Positions 55,093 to 64,000 of a DNA stretch of 64,000 nt are shown in pieces. Within the stretch, counting starts at the first letter, position 1. The number at the start of each line of letters is the position of its first letter. Both the position numbers and the translations under genes were made by a program. This stretch comes from Musa acuminata AAA Group (taxonomy: Eukaryota > Streptophyta > Magnoliopsida > Zingiberales > Musaceae), in the NCBI RefSeq assembly GCF_036884655.1, contig NC_088331.1, forward strand, positions 16,944,001-17,008,000. The letters are read 5' to 3'. Under the pieces are notes generated by a model. It saw only the letters and a list, made by a program, of their open reading frames with translations, had not been told where the DNA came from and did not search any database.

Positions 55093-55521
55093 ATGACTCT
55101 TTATGGCTTTCAAGAGGGCTTATCGGTTGTTCGTCCACCGTTGTTTAACGGATTGGAATACACTTATTGGAAAACTCGAATGAGAGTTTTCTTGATTTCT
55201 ATGAATTTGGATTTATGGAATATTGTTGATAATAGTTTTCAACTTCCCTCTAAACCGATGAACGAATGGTCGGATATGGAGAAGAAGTATTTTTCTTTAA
55301 ACGCAAAGGCTATGAATGCCTTATTTTGCTTTTTGGACAAAAATGAGTTCAATCGGATTTCTACGTGCGAAACGACTTTTGATATTTGGCGAAAACTTGA
55401 AATCACGTATAAGGGAACTAGTAGAGTCAAAGACTCGAAAGTTTACATTTTATTGCATGATTTTGAGCTTTTTCGAATGCAACCAAGCGAGACTATAGGC
55501 AACATGTACACCCGTTTCACG
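55093..55521 (+). pseudogene. gag: Gag of element L (N-terminal part)
   Basis: Open from ATG through YTYWKTRMRVFLISMNLDLWN and NAKAMNALFCFLDKNEFNRIS to MYTRFT. The family sequence is lost at about 55521, where unrelated sequence (element N) begins. Closest to the Gag of C and D by its SKPMNEWSD segment, so L is probably gag-only too, though its tail is not visible. Confidence 0.85.
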
Positions 55522-56118
55522 ACACATATATGGTAGGCATTGCGATGAGTAGAGGTTCAGATATGCGATATCCATCATAGCTCCTATCTTATTGGATATC
55601 CAATAAGCCCCTGAATTATTGGATCCCATGAATGAAATCCAATAAGAGCCCATGAGAGATTATTAGATAGAGATCCACCAATCTAAAAGGCTTGGATAAT
55701 TGGATGCAGATCGAATACCCACTAGGGGAGGATCCATTAGGTTTTGATAGTGGGCTTCTATAAATATGAGGGATTCAGAGCCTCATATGCTTGAGCCTTT
55801 GCTTGCCTCTCCTATTCTCCTCCCCCTCTCCACCTTTGAGTAGGCCTAGAGTTTTAAGGAGCATCATCGCAGCCCTGCTGTGTGGATCACCGCTAGAGAG
55901 GAGGACGCTTGACCTCCTTCACCCTCTCCCAAAGATCTACAAGGAAATAGGGATATACGATCTCCCTAAGTAACACAATCTACTCTATATGCAGTTTTAA
56001 GTTTCGTAGATTTTGCGCACCAATCTTTGCACGATGATGAACATTTATTTGGGAATAGGTGATTTTGTTTTCTTGTTCTTCCGCTGCGCATGTGATGTCG
56101 CCTCTAGATTTGCCAACA
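55522..56118 (+). mobile_element. Element N, LTR-like region of a second copia family
   Basis: Contains CTTCTATAAATATGAGGG (TATA 55759-55766) and ends GCCAACA, followed by a primer-site-like TGGCATCAGGCT (56120-56131). The left boundary is uncertain; 55531 (TG) is possible. Unrelated to the Sirevirus-like LTRs here. Confidence 0.6.
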
Positions 56119-56172
56119 ATGGCATCAGGCTAGGTTGTTCGTGCGAATGATTGGCTTTGAACTGCGTGTGTT

Positions 56173-56593
56173 GTGTTTAGGAAGAAATTTATGAGGTCAA
56201 AATCATTGACACAAAAGCAAGAAAGGGCAGCAATAGTTGCTACCTTCGATCTACGTGCTGAACTATTGGAACTCATACATAGTGATGTATATGGACCCAT
56301 GTCAACTCATGCCATTAGTGGTTACTCCAACTTTATTAACTTTACTAATGATTTCTCAAGGTATGGATATGTATACTTAATGAAGTACAAGTCTGAGGCC
56401 TTTGAGAAATTCAGAGAGTATAAGAATGAAGTAGAGAAACAGAATGGAAAGAGTATCAAGACTCTTCGTTCAGATCGAGGAGGTGAGTACTTAAGCACAG
56501 AGTTTACTCAGTTCCTCAAGGACCATGGGATATTATCCCAATGGACACCTCCTTATACACCTCAGCTTAATGGTGTGTCTAAAAGGACAAATC
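56173..56593 (+). pseudogene. pol: Integrase core fragment, element N
   Basis: Copia integrase catalytic core: LELIHSDVYGPM (first Asp), ISGYSNFINFTNDFSRYGYVYL, TLRSDRGGEYLS (second Asp), WTPPYTPQLNGVSKR. In the family the last motif is NGVSERRN; here the catalytic Glu is Lys. Gag, protease and the HHCC zinc region are missing between the primer site and the core, so N was internally deleted. It is cut at 56593 by the LTR of G; the preceding AAATC is the predicted target duplication. Confidence 0.8.
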
Positions 56594-58169
56594 TGTTAGG
56601 ATCGGAGCGGCACTAAGAGGGGGGGGGGGTGAATTAGTGCAGCGGTAAAGTACGATAAACTTTTGACGATTTAAACACTTTCGGAAACTTCGTACGATAA
56701 AAGCAATGTTTCATTTGAAACCGTTTCGATGGCATTTTAACTTGAAGGGATACGTAACAAGGATACAAAGAAGTATAACATCAAAGTGAAGATGGTTTGC
56801 AGTAACATAAATGACAATAAGATAAACGCAAACCGATTTATAGTGGTTCGGTCATGCGACCTACATCCACTTGCGAAGCCTTATTCGATGAGGCTCCCAA
56901 CTTCCACTAGCAAATCACTTTGAAGGGGAAGGACAAATACCCCTCTTACAACCTTTTACAAGTGGTTCACTCTCTTACAAATTTACAAAGAAGGAGGTGA
57001 ACACTCAAGCAATTGAAAACAAAAACTTGCTAAAGACTTTGCTAAGACTTTTATCTCAATCTCTTGCTTCTCAAAGGTTGTATTCTCAGTTGAGAATTGA
57101 GGGGTATTTATAGGCCCCAAGAGGATTCAAATTTGGGCTCCAAATTTTGAATTCTCTTGGGTTCCTGAGGTTAGCGGTACCACCGACTGTCGGTGACGGT
57201 GCCACCGCCCGACCTCTCGGGTTCTGGGCAGTGCCACCGCTCAGTCCAGCGGTGCCACCGCCTACACTATTTCAGCTCACTGGTTAGGCTCCAAACATGG
57301 CCCAAACCAGTCCGAACTCGGGCCTAATTGGCCCCTACTTGGATTATAGGATTAACACCGAATCTTAACCCTAATTAACATGCTAACTACGAATTTAAAG
57401 ATATTTTCTAAGCTATTACAAAGTCCGTAAGTCAAGACTTCTTCCGGCGAGCTTCCGACGAACTTCCGACGGTCTTCCGATATACTCTCGGAAACCATTC
57501 TACAGACTCTTGGCAAGCTCCTAGACTTCACGATTTGATCTTGGCGAGTTCCAACGAGCTTCTTCGGCAAGCTCCGATCTTTCTCGGCGGGCTCCGCGAA
57601 ATTCCAACGAACGTTCCGGTGAACTTCCGAAAAACCCTTTTGCAAGCTCCCTACTCATTCTCGGCTAGTTCCGACAGCATTCCCGATGAACCTTCGGACT
57701 TCCGTCGAACTCTCGAACTCGCAACGAATCGTTCGCGCTTGACTCTGGCACTTTGTTTTGCTTTATGTCTTCATTGTTATCGTAGTTAATCCTGCACACA
57801 CAAGCCAAAACTCTACTCCGATCTAGACAATTATTACAATGCGAATTGACATTCTGTTGCCCGGCACATCATTGGTTGGCGCTTCGTCCGATTCTTCAGC
57901 GCATCGTCCTCTCTTGCGGCTTGTTGCCCAATCGGCAGTTGACCTCTGCAATCCCGATATCCTTGGCGCAATTCCACTCTCCTTGGCCCGATGCACGACG
58001 TCCGAAGCCTTCTACCATCCAATATCCTAACGTGATCTCCTCCGACGCAATGTCAATTCCCCCTGCGTCAACTATCTAATCCTGATTGAGTAGACTTGCA
58101 TCACTCAAAATTCTTTTAAACATCTAAACAAAATCAATTAGTTTCATCATCAAAATATGAGATTCAACA
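56594..58169 (-). mobile_element. Element G, 3' LTR (1576 bp)
   Basis: TGTTAGGATCGGAGCGGCAC...GATTCAACA in plus view, G10 tract near 56620, TATA 57115-57122, palindromes about 57170-57270, extra U3 module about 57800-58125. Its end motif GAGCGGCACTAAG is shared with H, from which it differs by about 356 bp in length, the size of the module. Confidence 0.88.
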
Positions 58170-58534
58170 ATCTCCCCCTTTTTTATGATGACAACTAATT
58201 GATGACTAACGGAGTTAACCTTAACTCCTCGGAGTTTAACTAAACTCCCCCTATCAATATGCCATTGATAGAACACTTGGATTATCCCAAATCCAAGTAA
58301 CATTCATCACATGTTACGAAAAATATTTAAACCATCATGCAAATATATATAAAATATTCAATTCAATGCATGAAGTCATCAATATACTTCTCCCCCTATG
58401 TCATCAACAAAAAGGAGAAGTAGCTCTATCTATTTTAAAAGATATGCAAATTTTTGCAACATAAAGCTAGATTTTCATCACAACATATAAGCACAAAAGC
58501 ATAGCAAGATTCTTAAGTTCAATCATGGCAATTC
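58170..58534 (-). mobile_element. Element G, 3' internal end (cut)
   Basis: Polypurine tract, twin hairpins GGAGTTAACCTTAACTCC (58211-58228) and GGAGTTTAACTAAACTCC (58231-58248), palindrome 58251-58271, hairpin CTTGGATT/AATCCAAG (about 58278-58299), PPT-like tract about 58388. Twin hairpins suggest the gag-only class. Cut at 58534 by H; AATTC (58530-58534) is the predicted target duplication. Confidence 0.75.
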
Positions 58535-59754
58535 TGTTGAATCTCAGATTTTGATGATAAAATCAATTGATGGGTTAATTGATCTAATCCATATTATGGA
58601 GTTAAGTGTGCAGGATTAACTACGATAACCAGAAAACACAAAGCAAGAATACCGGAGTCAAGTTCGATGGACGTTTAAGAGTCCGAAGAATCGTCGGAGA
58701 TGTTGCCGGAACCAACCGAGAAGAAATCGGGAACTAGTCGGAATTTTTGGAAGTTCACCAAAGAGATCGTCGAAGGTTCACGGAGATCACCGAGAAGGCT
58801 CGGCTACTTGTTAAAGTCATCACAAGATCGGGAGCTTGCTGGGAGTCCGTCGGAAGAAGTTCGTTGGAAAACTCGCCGGAACAAGACTTAACGTTCATAG
58901 TTGAAAACTTGCTTATGATGTTTTTAGTTATGTAGTTCACTTGTAATTAGGATTAGGATTAAGAGATAATCCTATATTCTGGTTAGGGGCCAATTGGGCC
59001 CAAAAGTAGACTTAGTTTGGGCTAAATTTGAAGCCCAACCAGTGAACCGAAGGGTCTGGCGGTGGCACCGCCAAACTGGGCGGTTGCACCGCCCAGCACC
59101 CGAGAGCCAAGCGGTGGCACTGCTTGGCTGGGCGGTGGCACCGCCAGTCCACTATCAGTGTCAGACACTGACAGGCGATGGCACCGCCAACATCGGGAAC
59201 CAAAGAGAATTCAAATTTTGGAGCCCAAATTTGAATCCTCTTAAGGCCTATAAATACCCCTCAAATCTCAGCTGAGATTACAACTTTTTGAGAAGCAATT
59301 GATTGAGAGAAAAGTTTTAGAAAAGTCTTAGCTAGTATTATTTTCAATTTGCTAGTGTTCACCTCCTTCTTTCTTGCTGAAAATCTGTAAGAGAGTGAAC
59401 CGCTTGTAAAAAGTTGTAAGAGGGGTATTTACCCTTCTCCTTCAAGAGATTTGCTAGTGGAAGGTGGGAGCCTCATCGAAGAGGGGCCTCGCAAGTGGAT
59501 GTAGGTCATTTGACCAAACCACTTTAAAATCGGCGTAATCTCTGGTTTGCATTTCATTACTGCTATTTACATTATTGCAAACCTTCTTACTTGCTTTATT
59601 TCCTCATTACCTTTGTTGCACAACTTTGCGAATATGCTTTCAAGTTAAGCACTTCCGAATTCGATTTTTATCGTACGAAAGATTTGTCAAAACCGACGTT
59701 TTAATCCGCTACACTAATTCACACCCCCCTCTTAGTGCCGCTCCGATCCTAACA
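58535..59754 (+). mobile_element. Element H, 5' LTR (1220 bp)
   Basis: TGTTGAATCTCAG...CCTAACA, short-U3 type, palindromes 59055-59190 (GGCGGTGGCACCGCC), TATA 59249-59256. Shares its terminal block with G. Confidence 0.9.
59249..59256 (+). promoter_or_regulatory. TATA box, element H
   Basis: TATAAATA in GGCCTATAAATACCCC. Confidence 0.75.
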
Positions 59755-59756
59755 AT

Positions 59757-59768
59757 TGGTATCAGAGC
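59757..59768 (+). other. Primer binding site, element H
   Basis: TGGTATCAGAGC, two bases after the LTR. Confidence 0.94.
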
Positions 59769-59806
59769 AAAGCTCACTCTCATATTTGGTTTGATACCCA
59801 AGAGAG

Positions 59807-60105
59807 ATGGCTTACTCCAGCATACATGAGGGTCATTCTATCACACATCCACCCATGTTTAATGGGTCGGATTACACTTATTGGAAGACTCGTATGAGGA
59901 TCTTCCTAATTTCCATGGATTTCGAGCTTTGGACTATTGTTGAAAATGGATTTCAAAAATCTTCTCTTCCGATGAGCGAATGGATTGAATCGGAGAAGAA
60001 GGTTTTTGCTTTAAACGCAAAGGCTATGAATGCCATGTTTTGTGCACTAGAAAAAAATGAATTTAATCGTGTTTCAAATTGTGATTCGGCTTTTGATATT
60101 TGGAG
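59807..60105 (+). pseudogene. gag: Gag of element H (N-terminal 99 codons)
   Basis: Starts MAYSSIHEGHSITHPPMFNGSDYTY, closer to the autonomous Gag of A and B (MAYAGNQEGHSITRPPMF) than to C. Open through NAKAMNAMFCALEKNEFNRVS to FDIW, then cut by the LTR of I. TGGAG (60101-60105) is the predicted target duplication. Confidence 0.88.
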
Positions 60106-61655
60106 TGTTAGGATCAAGAGCACTAAGAGGGGGGGGGTGAATTAGTGCAGCGGAAAACTTTCTGCGATTAAAAGGAAACTGCGTTCGAACGATAAAAACG
60201 ATTTATGTGTGAAAGCTGATTCTAAGCAAGATGATGTTAAAGTCAATTTTGAAGGCAGTTTGCAGCTATGATGAAAACCAGAATATAGGTGTAAACAGAA
60301 ATACGACGTTCGTACGAAGAAACTGATTTACGTCTAAATGCTGATTCGTAAATCACTTGATTAGGCAAGATGTAGTTTAAGTAAGAGTATAAAGGCAGTT
60401 TGCAGTTATGGTAGAGCTCAAAACGTAAACGCAATCTGAAATATGATGATCATACAAAAAAAACATATTTACGTCTAAACGCAATCTGAACGGCTTGAAA
60501 CCCGATCGTATATGCGCAGAAAGCAGTAAGCTTCAGAGGAGGTTTGCAGTAAAGATAATATGCTCAAAGTAAATGCAAACCGAGATTTAGAGTGGTTCGG
60601 TCAATCTTGACCTACTCCACTTTTGGCTTCCTCCACCGACGAGGTCACCGACGTCAACTAGAGGCCTTCCTTCAATAGACGAAGGCCAACCACCATTTTA
60701 CAGTTTCACTCCTTTTGACGGGCTTAGGAGACAACCCTTACAGAAATTTTCTCTCCTCTCTTTACAACTCAGAACATGGAAGAACAGAGGGAGAAGAACT
60801 TTTGGCCTTTACAACAATTTTGAGCTCTAAGAATCACAGAAAGGATCAAGATTTCGGTGTTAAATTTCTTACCCATCAGTGCTGAATGGGTGGGGTATTT
60901 ATAGGCCCCAACCCAGTTCAAATTTGGAGCTCAAAACTATCAATTCCCGGAATTCCGGGATCAGGCGGTTGCACCTCCTGACTGGAGTGGTTGCACCGCC
61001 TGGCAGAGCTCGAAGACTGACCCTCTGGGCGGTGCTACCTCCTGTCAAGGGCGGTTTCACCTCCTGACAGAGCTCAAAGACTGAGCTCAGGCGGTTGCAC
61101 CTCCTGACTGAGGCGGTTGCACTGCCTGGTAGAGCTCGAAGACTGAGCTCAGGCGATGCTACCTCCTGTCTGGGGAGGTTGCACCGCCCAATCTCTCTCG
61201 GAGACTGAGCCTCAAGCGTTGCCACCGCCTGGCTGGGGTGGTTGCACCTCCCAGTCTCGCTCGGAGACTGAGCCCAGGCGGTGCAACCTCCTGCCTTGGG
61301 CGGTTCAACCGCTTGGCAGAAATCAGGGTCCGCTTGGTAGAAATCCGATGAACCCTCGGTGATGCTCATGCGGACTTCCGGCAAACTCCTGGACTTGCGA
61401 CGATTCACTTGGCGAGTTCCGATGAGCTTCTTTGGCAAGCTTATTGACTTCTCGGATTTGTTCCCGCAGAACCTCCGATGACTGTCCGAACTTCCGTTGA
61501 ACTCTCGAACTCCCAACGCGATCATTGTCTTGACTCCGGCGCAACTCCTACTACATGTCTTATTTTCGTCGTAGTTAATCTTGCACACTTATCTCAACAT
61601 ATAGATTAGATAAAAAATGACAATTGACTTCATCATCAAAATCCGAGATTCAACA
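60106..61655 (-). mobile_element. Element I, 3' LTR (1550 bp)
   Basis: TGTTAGGATCAAGAGC...GATTCAACA in plus view. Degenerate TTTACG(T/C) repeats about 60290-60500 instead of a clean minisatellite, TATA 60896-60903, perfect 16-bp palindrome TCCCGGAATTCCGGGA (60945-60960), palindrome array 60961-61325, short-U3 type. Confidence 0.9.
60945..60960 (-). promoter_or_regulatory. 16-bp palindrome upstream of the TATA box, element I
   Basis: TCCCGGAATTCCGGGA. It differs from the A/B/C version (CCCAGAATTCTGGG) by A-to-G in one arm and the matching T-to-C in the other. Confidence 0.65.
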
Positions 61656-62662
61656 ATCTCTCCCTTTTTGATGATGACAATCAATTGATAATGGAGTTAA
61701 CCTTAACTCCCCCTGTCTATATGTCATACTTGAGATAAGTCATTCTTGAATTCAAGACCTAAGAATTCAAGCAACATATTGATAATGACTTAACTTATCA
61801 ATACTCCCATCATGATTCCCATCATGATTCCCATCATGATGTATCTCTCTGAAGATGATGTCAATGCTTGACATTCATTTTCAAATTTTACATAACAATT
61901 TTGAATGATGGTAATTGTAGCAATTCATGATATTGTAAGATATCAACATGTAAAACTATGAAGTATGATTTTGATATCATTACATGATGTACACATTTCA
62001 AATATTTTAGCAAGTGTTACATTTCTTCACATGGTAAGATATCAACTCAAGGCATAATGCAAATTAATGCATGACATCTGTTTATATATCTCTTGGTGAT
62101 GCAAGCATGGCATAATCATAGCATCAGTGTTTATAGCATCAATTCATATATTTCTCCCCCTTTGTCATCAACAAAAAGCATGGTAGATGTGATACCAGGA
62201 GAACAATATAAGCAAGTTATCAAGCATATAAAGGAAGGCATCACGTAGATTGCTTTGAATACTTCTTCCTTCCTTTTTTGTTATAATCCTTTGTGCATGA
62301 AGGAGGAAAGCCATTTGTGAATCCAACTATTTGTGAGTTTACTTTGAGTCAAGATATGTGTTTGAAACAGCTTTTTGCAAGTAAAAATATTATCATTCAT
62401 ATTTCAAGATGGAATTCAAAAGCAGGAATCATTTCATCAAATCCATTTAAAAAAATATTTTTCATAAGAGTGTATGAGAAAATTTGATTTTTATCATTCC
62501 AACTGTTAAGCGAATCCAAAAATGAGATGAATTCTTTCATGCATTTGGACAAGACTATACTACAGATTTTCAAATACAATCACGAAGACAAAACACATGT
62601 TATGTAATGGCAATCAAGTGATTTGATCATTCAATAAAGTCCGAAAAATAATTTTATCTAGT
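61656..62662 (-). mobile_element. Element I, 3' non-coding region
   Basis: Polypurine tract at the LTR (one C inside), hairpin GGAGTTAACCTTAACTCC (61693-61710), hairpin with CTTGAATTC arms about 61746-61772, PPT-like tract about 62153-62170. No env-like ORF. Confidence 0.78.
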
Positions 62663-64000
62663 TTATCTATTCGGACACATCAACATTCCTAATTCTCTTC
62701 TTATGAAATCAAATTATTCTTCACTTAGAGGTTTTGTAAAAATGTCAGCTAGTTGATGTTTAGTATCAATGAACTCTATGGTTACGTCATGATTAGTAAC
62801 ATGATCTCGTATAAAGTGATGTCTAATATCAATATGTTTTGTTCTTGAGTGTTGTATAGGATTCTTAGTTAAGCATATTGCACTTGTGTTATCACATTTA
62901 ATGAGAATTTTTTAAGATTAATTTTGTAATCTTCTAAGGTGTTTTTGATCCATACAACTTGTGCACAGCATGCACTTGCTGCAATATATTCAGCTTCGGT
63001 TGTTGATAGTGCAACCGAGTTTTGTTTCTTAGATGACCAGGAAACAAGGGCATGTCCTAAAAATTGACATGATCCTGATGTTCTTTTTCTATCTAGTCTA
63101 CAGCCAGCAAAGTCCGCATCAGCATAAGCAATTAACTCAAAATTCTCTGATTTTGGGTACCATAATCCTAGATTTGTGGTACCATTAAGATATCTAAGTA
63201 TTCTTTTAACTGCTTTAAGATGAGATATCTTAGGGTTTGATTGAAATCTAGCACAAAGTCCTAAACATGATGTCTGGTCTGGTTGTAGTGAGGTAAAGTA
63301 AACTTCCTATCATACCCCTATAAGTTTTTTGATCGAAGCTTTCTCCACTTTCATCAATTTCTAACTTAGTGGAGGTGCTCATAGGAGTGTTAATAGCCTT
63401 TAAGTTATTCATATTAAACTTTTTTAATAAATTCATAGCATATTTAGTTTGACTAATAAAGATGCTATTGTTTAGTTGTTTGATTTGTAAGGCTAAGAAG
63501 AATGTTAATTCTCCCATTAAGCTCATTTCGAATTCAAGACTCATAGTTTTAGCAAAAGATTCACAAAGAGATTCATTCCTAGAGCCAAAGATAATATCAT
63601 CAACATAAATCTGAACAATGAGAAAATTATTTTCAAAATTCTTGATGAACAATGTAGTATCAACCTTGCCTTTTGTGAAATTATTTTCGATAAGAAAAGA
63701 ACTAAGTCTCCCATACCAAGCCCTTGGGGCTTGTTTTAAACCATAGAGAGCTTTAGTTAATCTAAACACATGATTAGGGAGGCTATTATTTTCAAATCCA
63801 GGAGGTTGTTCAACATAAACTTCTTCGGAAATAAAGCCATTTAGAAAAGCGCTTTTAACATCCATTTGAAACAACTTAAAATTATTACTACTAGCGTAGG
63901 CAAGGAGCATCCTTATGGCTTCCAATTGAGCCATAGGAGCGAAGGTTTCTTTGTAATCAATACCTTCTTCTTGGTTGAAACCTTTGGCCACTAATCTAGC
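62663..64000 (-). pseudogene. pol: Pol of element I (RT and RNase H; frameshifted, runs off the window)
   Basis: Minus-strand copia pol. From the right edge: [18 protein letters not shown] palm with YVDDIIFGS (about 63585-63611), then LYLTTTRPDIMF. A 5-bp deletion near 63268 breaks the frame before the GLCARFQ motif. RNase H motifs ADADFAGC and TTEAEYI follow, and a 1-bp deletion near 62910 breaks the frame before the KCDN motif. The terminal ELGMLMCPN and stop (62663-62665) are kept. Close relative of A and B but no longer functional. Confidence 0.88.

Overview
This window is plant nuclear DNA made almost entirely of LTR retrotransposons nested in one another. I found no host gene, rRNA, tRNA or CRISPR array. 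Most elements belong to one Ty1/copia group that looks like the Sirevirus (SIRE/Maximus) lineage. Features shown are large LTRs (1.2-2.5 kb), an iMet-type primer site (TGGTATCAGAGC) two bases after the LTR, 5-bp target duplications, a gag with two CCHC knuckles, copia-order pol (protease, integrase, RT, RNase H), and several polypurine tracts before the 3' LTR. That lineage is confined to flowering plants. The species cannot be fixed from this sequence; a monocot such as a banana relative is only a weak guess. Letters A-P below are my own labels.

Left half (1-40632). Element A (2690-12768, + strand, complete, TSD CAAAT) sits inside gag-only element C (<1-16752, +). C sits inside gag-only element D (to 21376, -), and D sits in the 3' internal end of an old element E (+). 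The 3' LTR of E is split again by complete element B (22041-32163, -, TSD CACTT) and by gag-only element F (32419-38484, -, TSD CATAC). A diverged tandem duplication of about 1.5 kb spans the F/E junction.

Right half (40633-64000). A scrap of an old LTR (O) and an unclassified repeat (P) are followed by pieces that each stop abruptly where the next begins: J (-), K (+), L (+), N (another copia), G (-), H (+), I (-, runs off the window). This is the pattern of serial insertion with the matching right halves lying beyond the window. The LTR of L also holds a complete but internally deleted Ty3/gypsy chromovirus, M (49273-54584, TSD CTCTA).

How the parts relate. A and B keep full-length gag and pol and could in principle supply proteins in trans. 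C, D, F and K carry only a knuckle-less gag followed by AT-rich non-coding DNA, yet keep LTRs, primer site and polypurine tract, so they look like a non-autonomous TR-GAG-type partner lineage. The two classes differ consistently: gag-only elements have an extra ~350-bp module in U3 and an extra hairpin before the polypurine tract. The most notable signals are a cluster of compensating hairpins just before the 3' LTR, an in-frame UAG between gag and the protease, a covarying palindrome upstream of the TATA box, and an 18/17-bp minisatellite in the transcribed part of the LTR.
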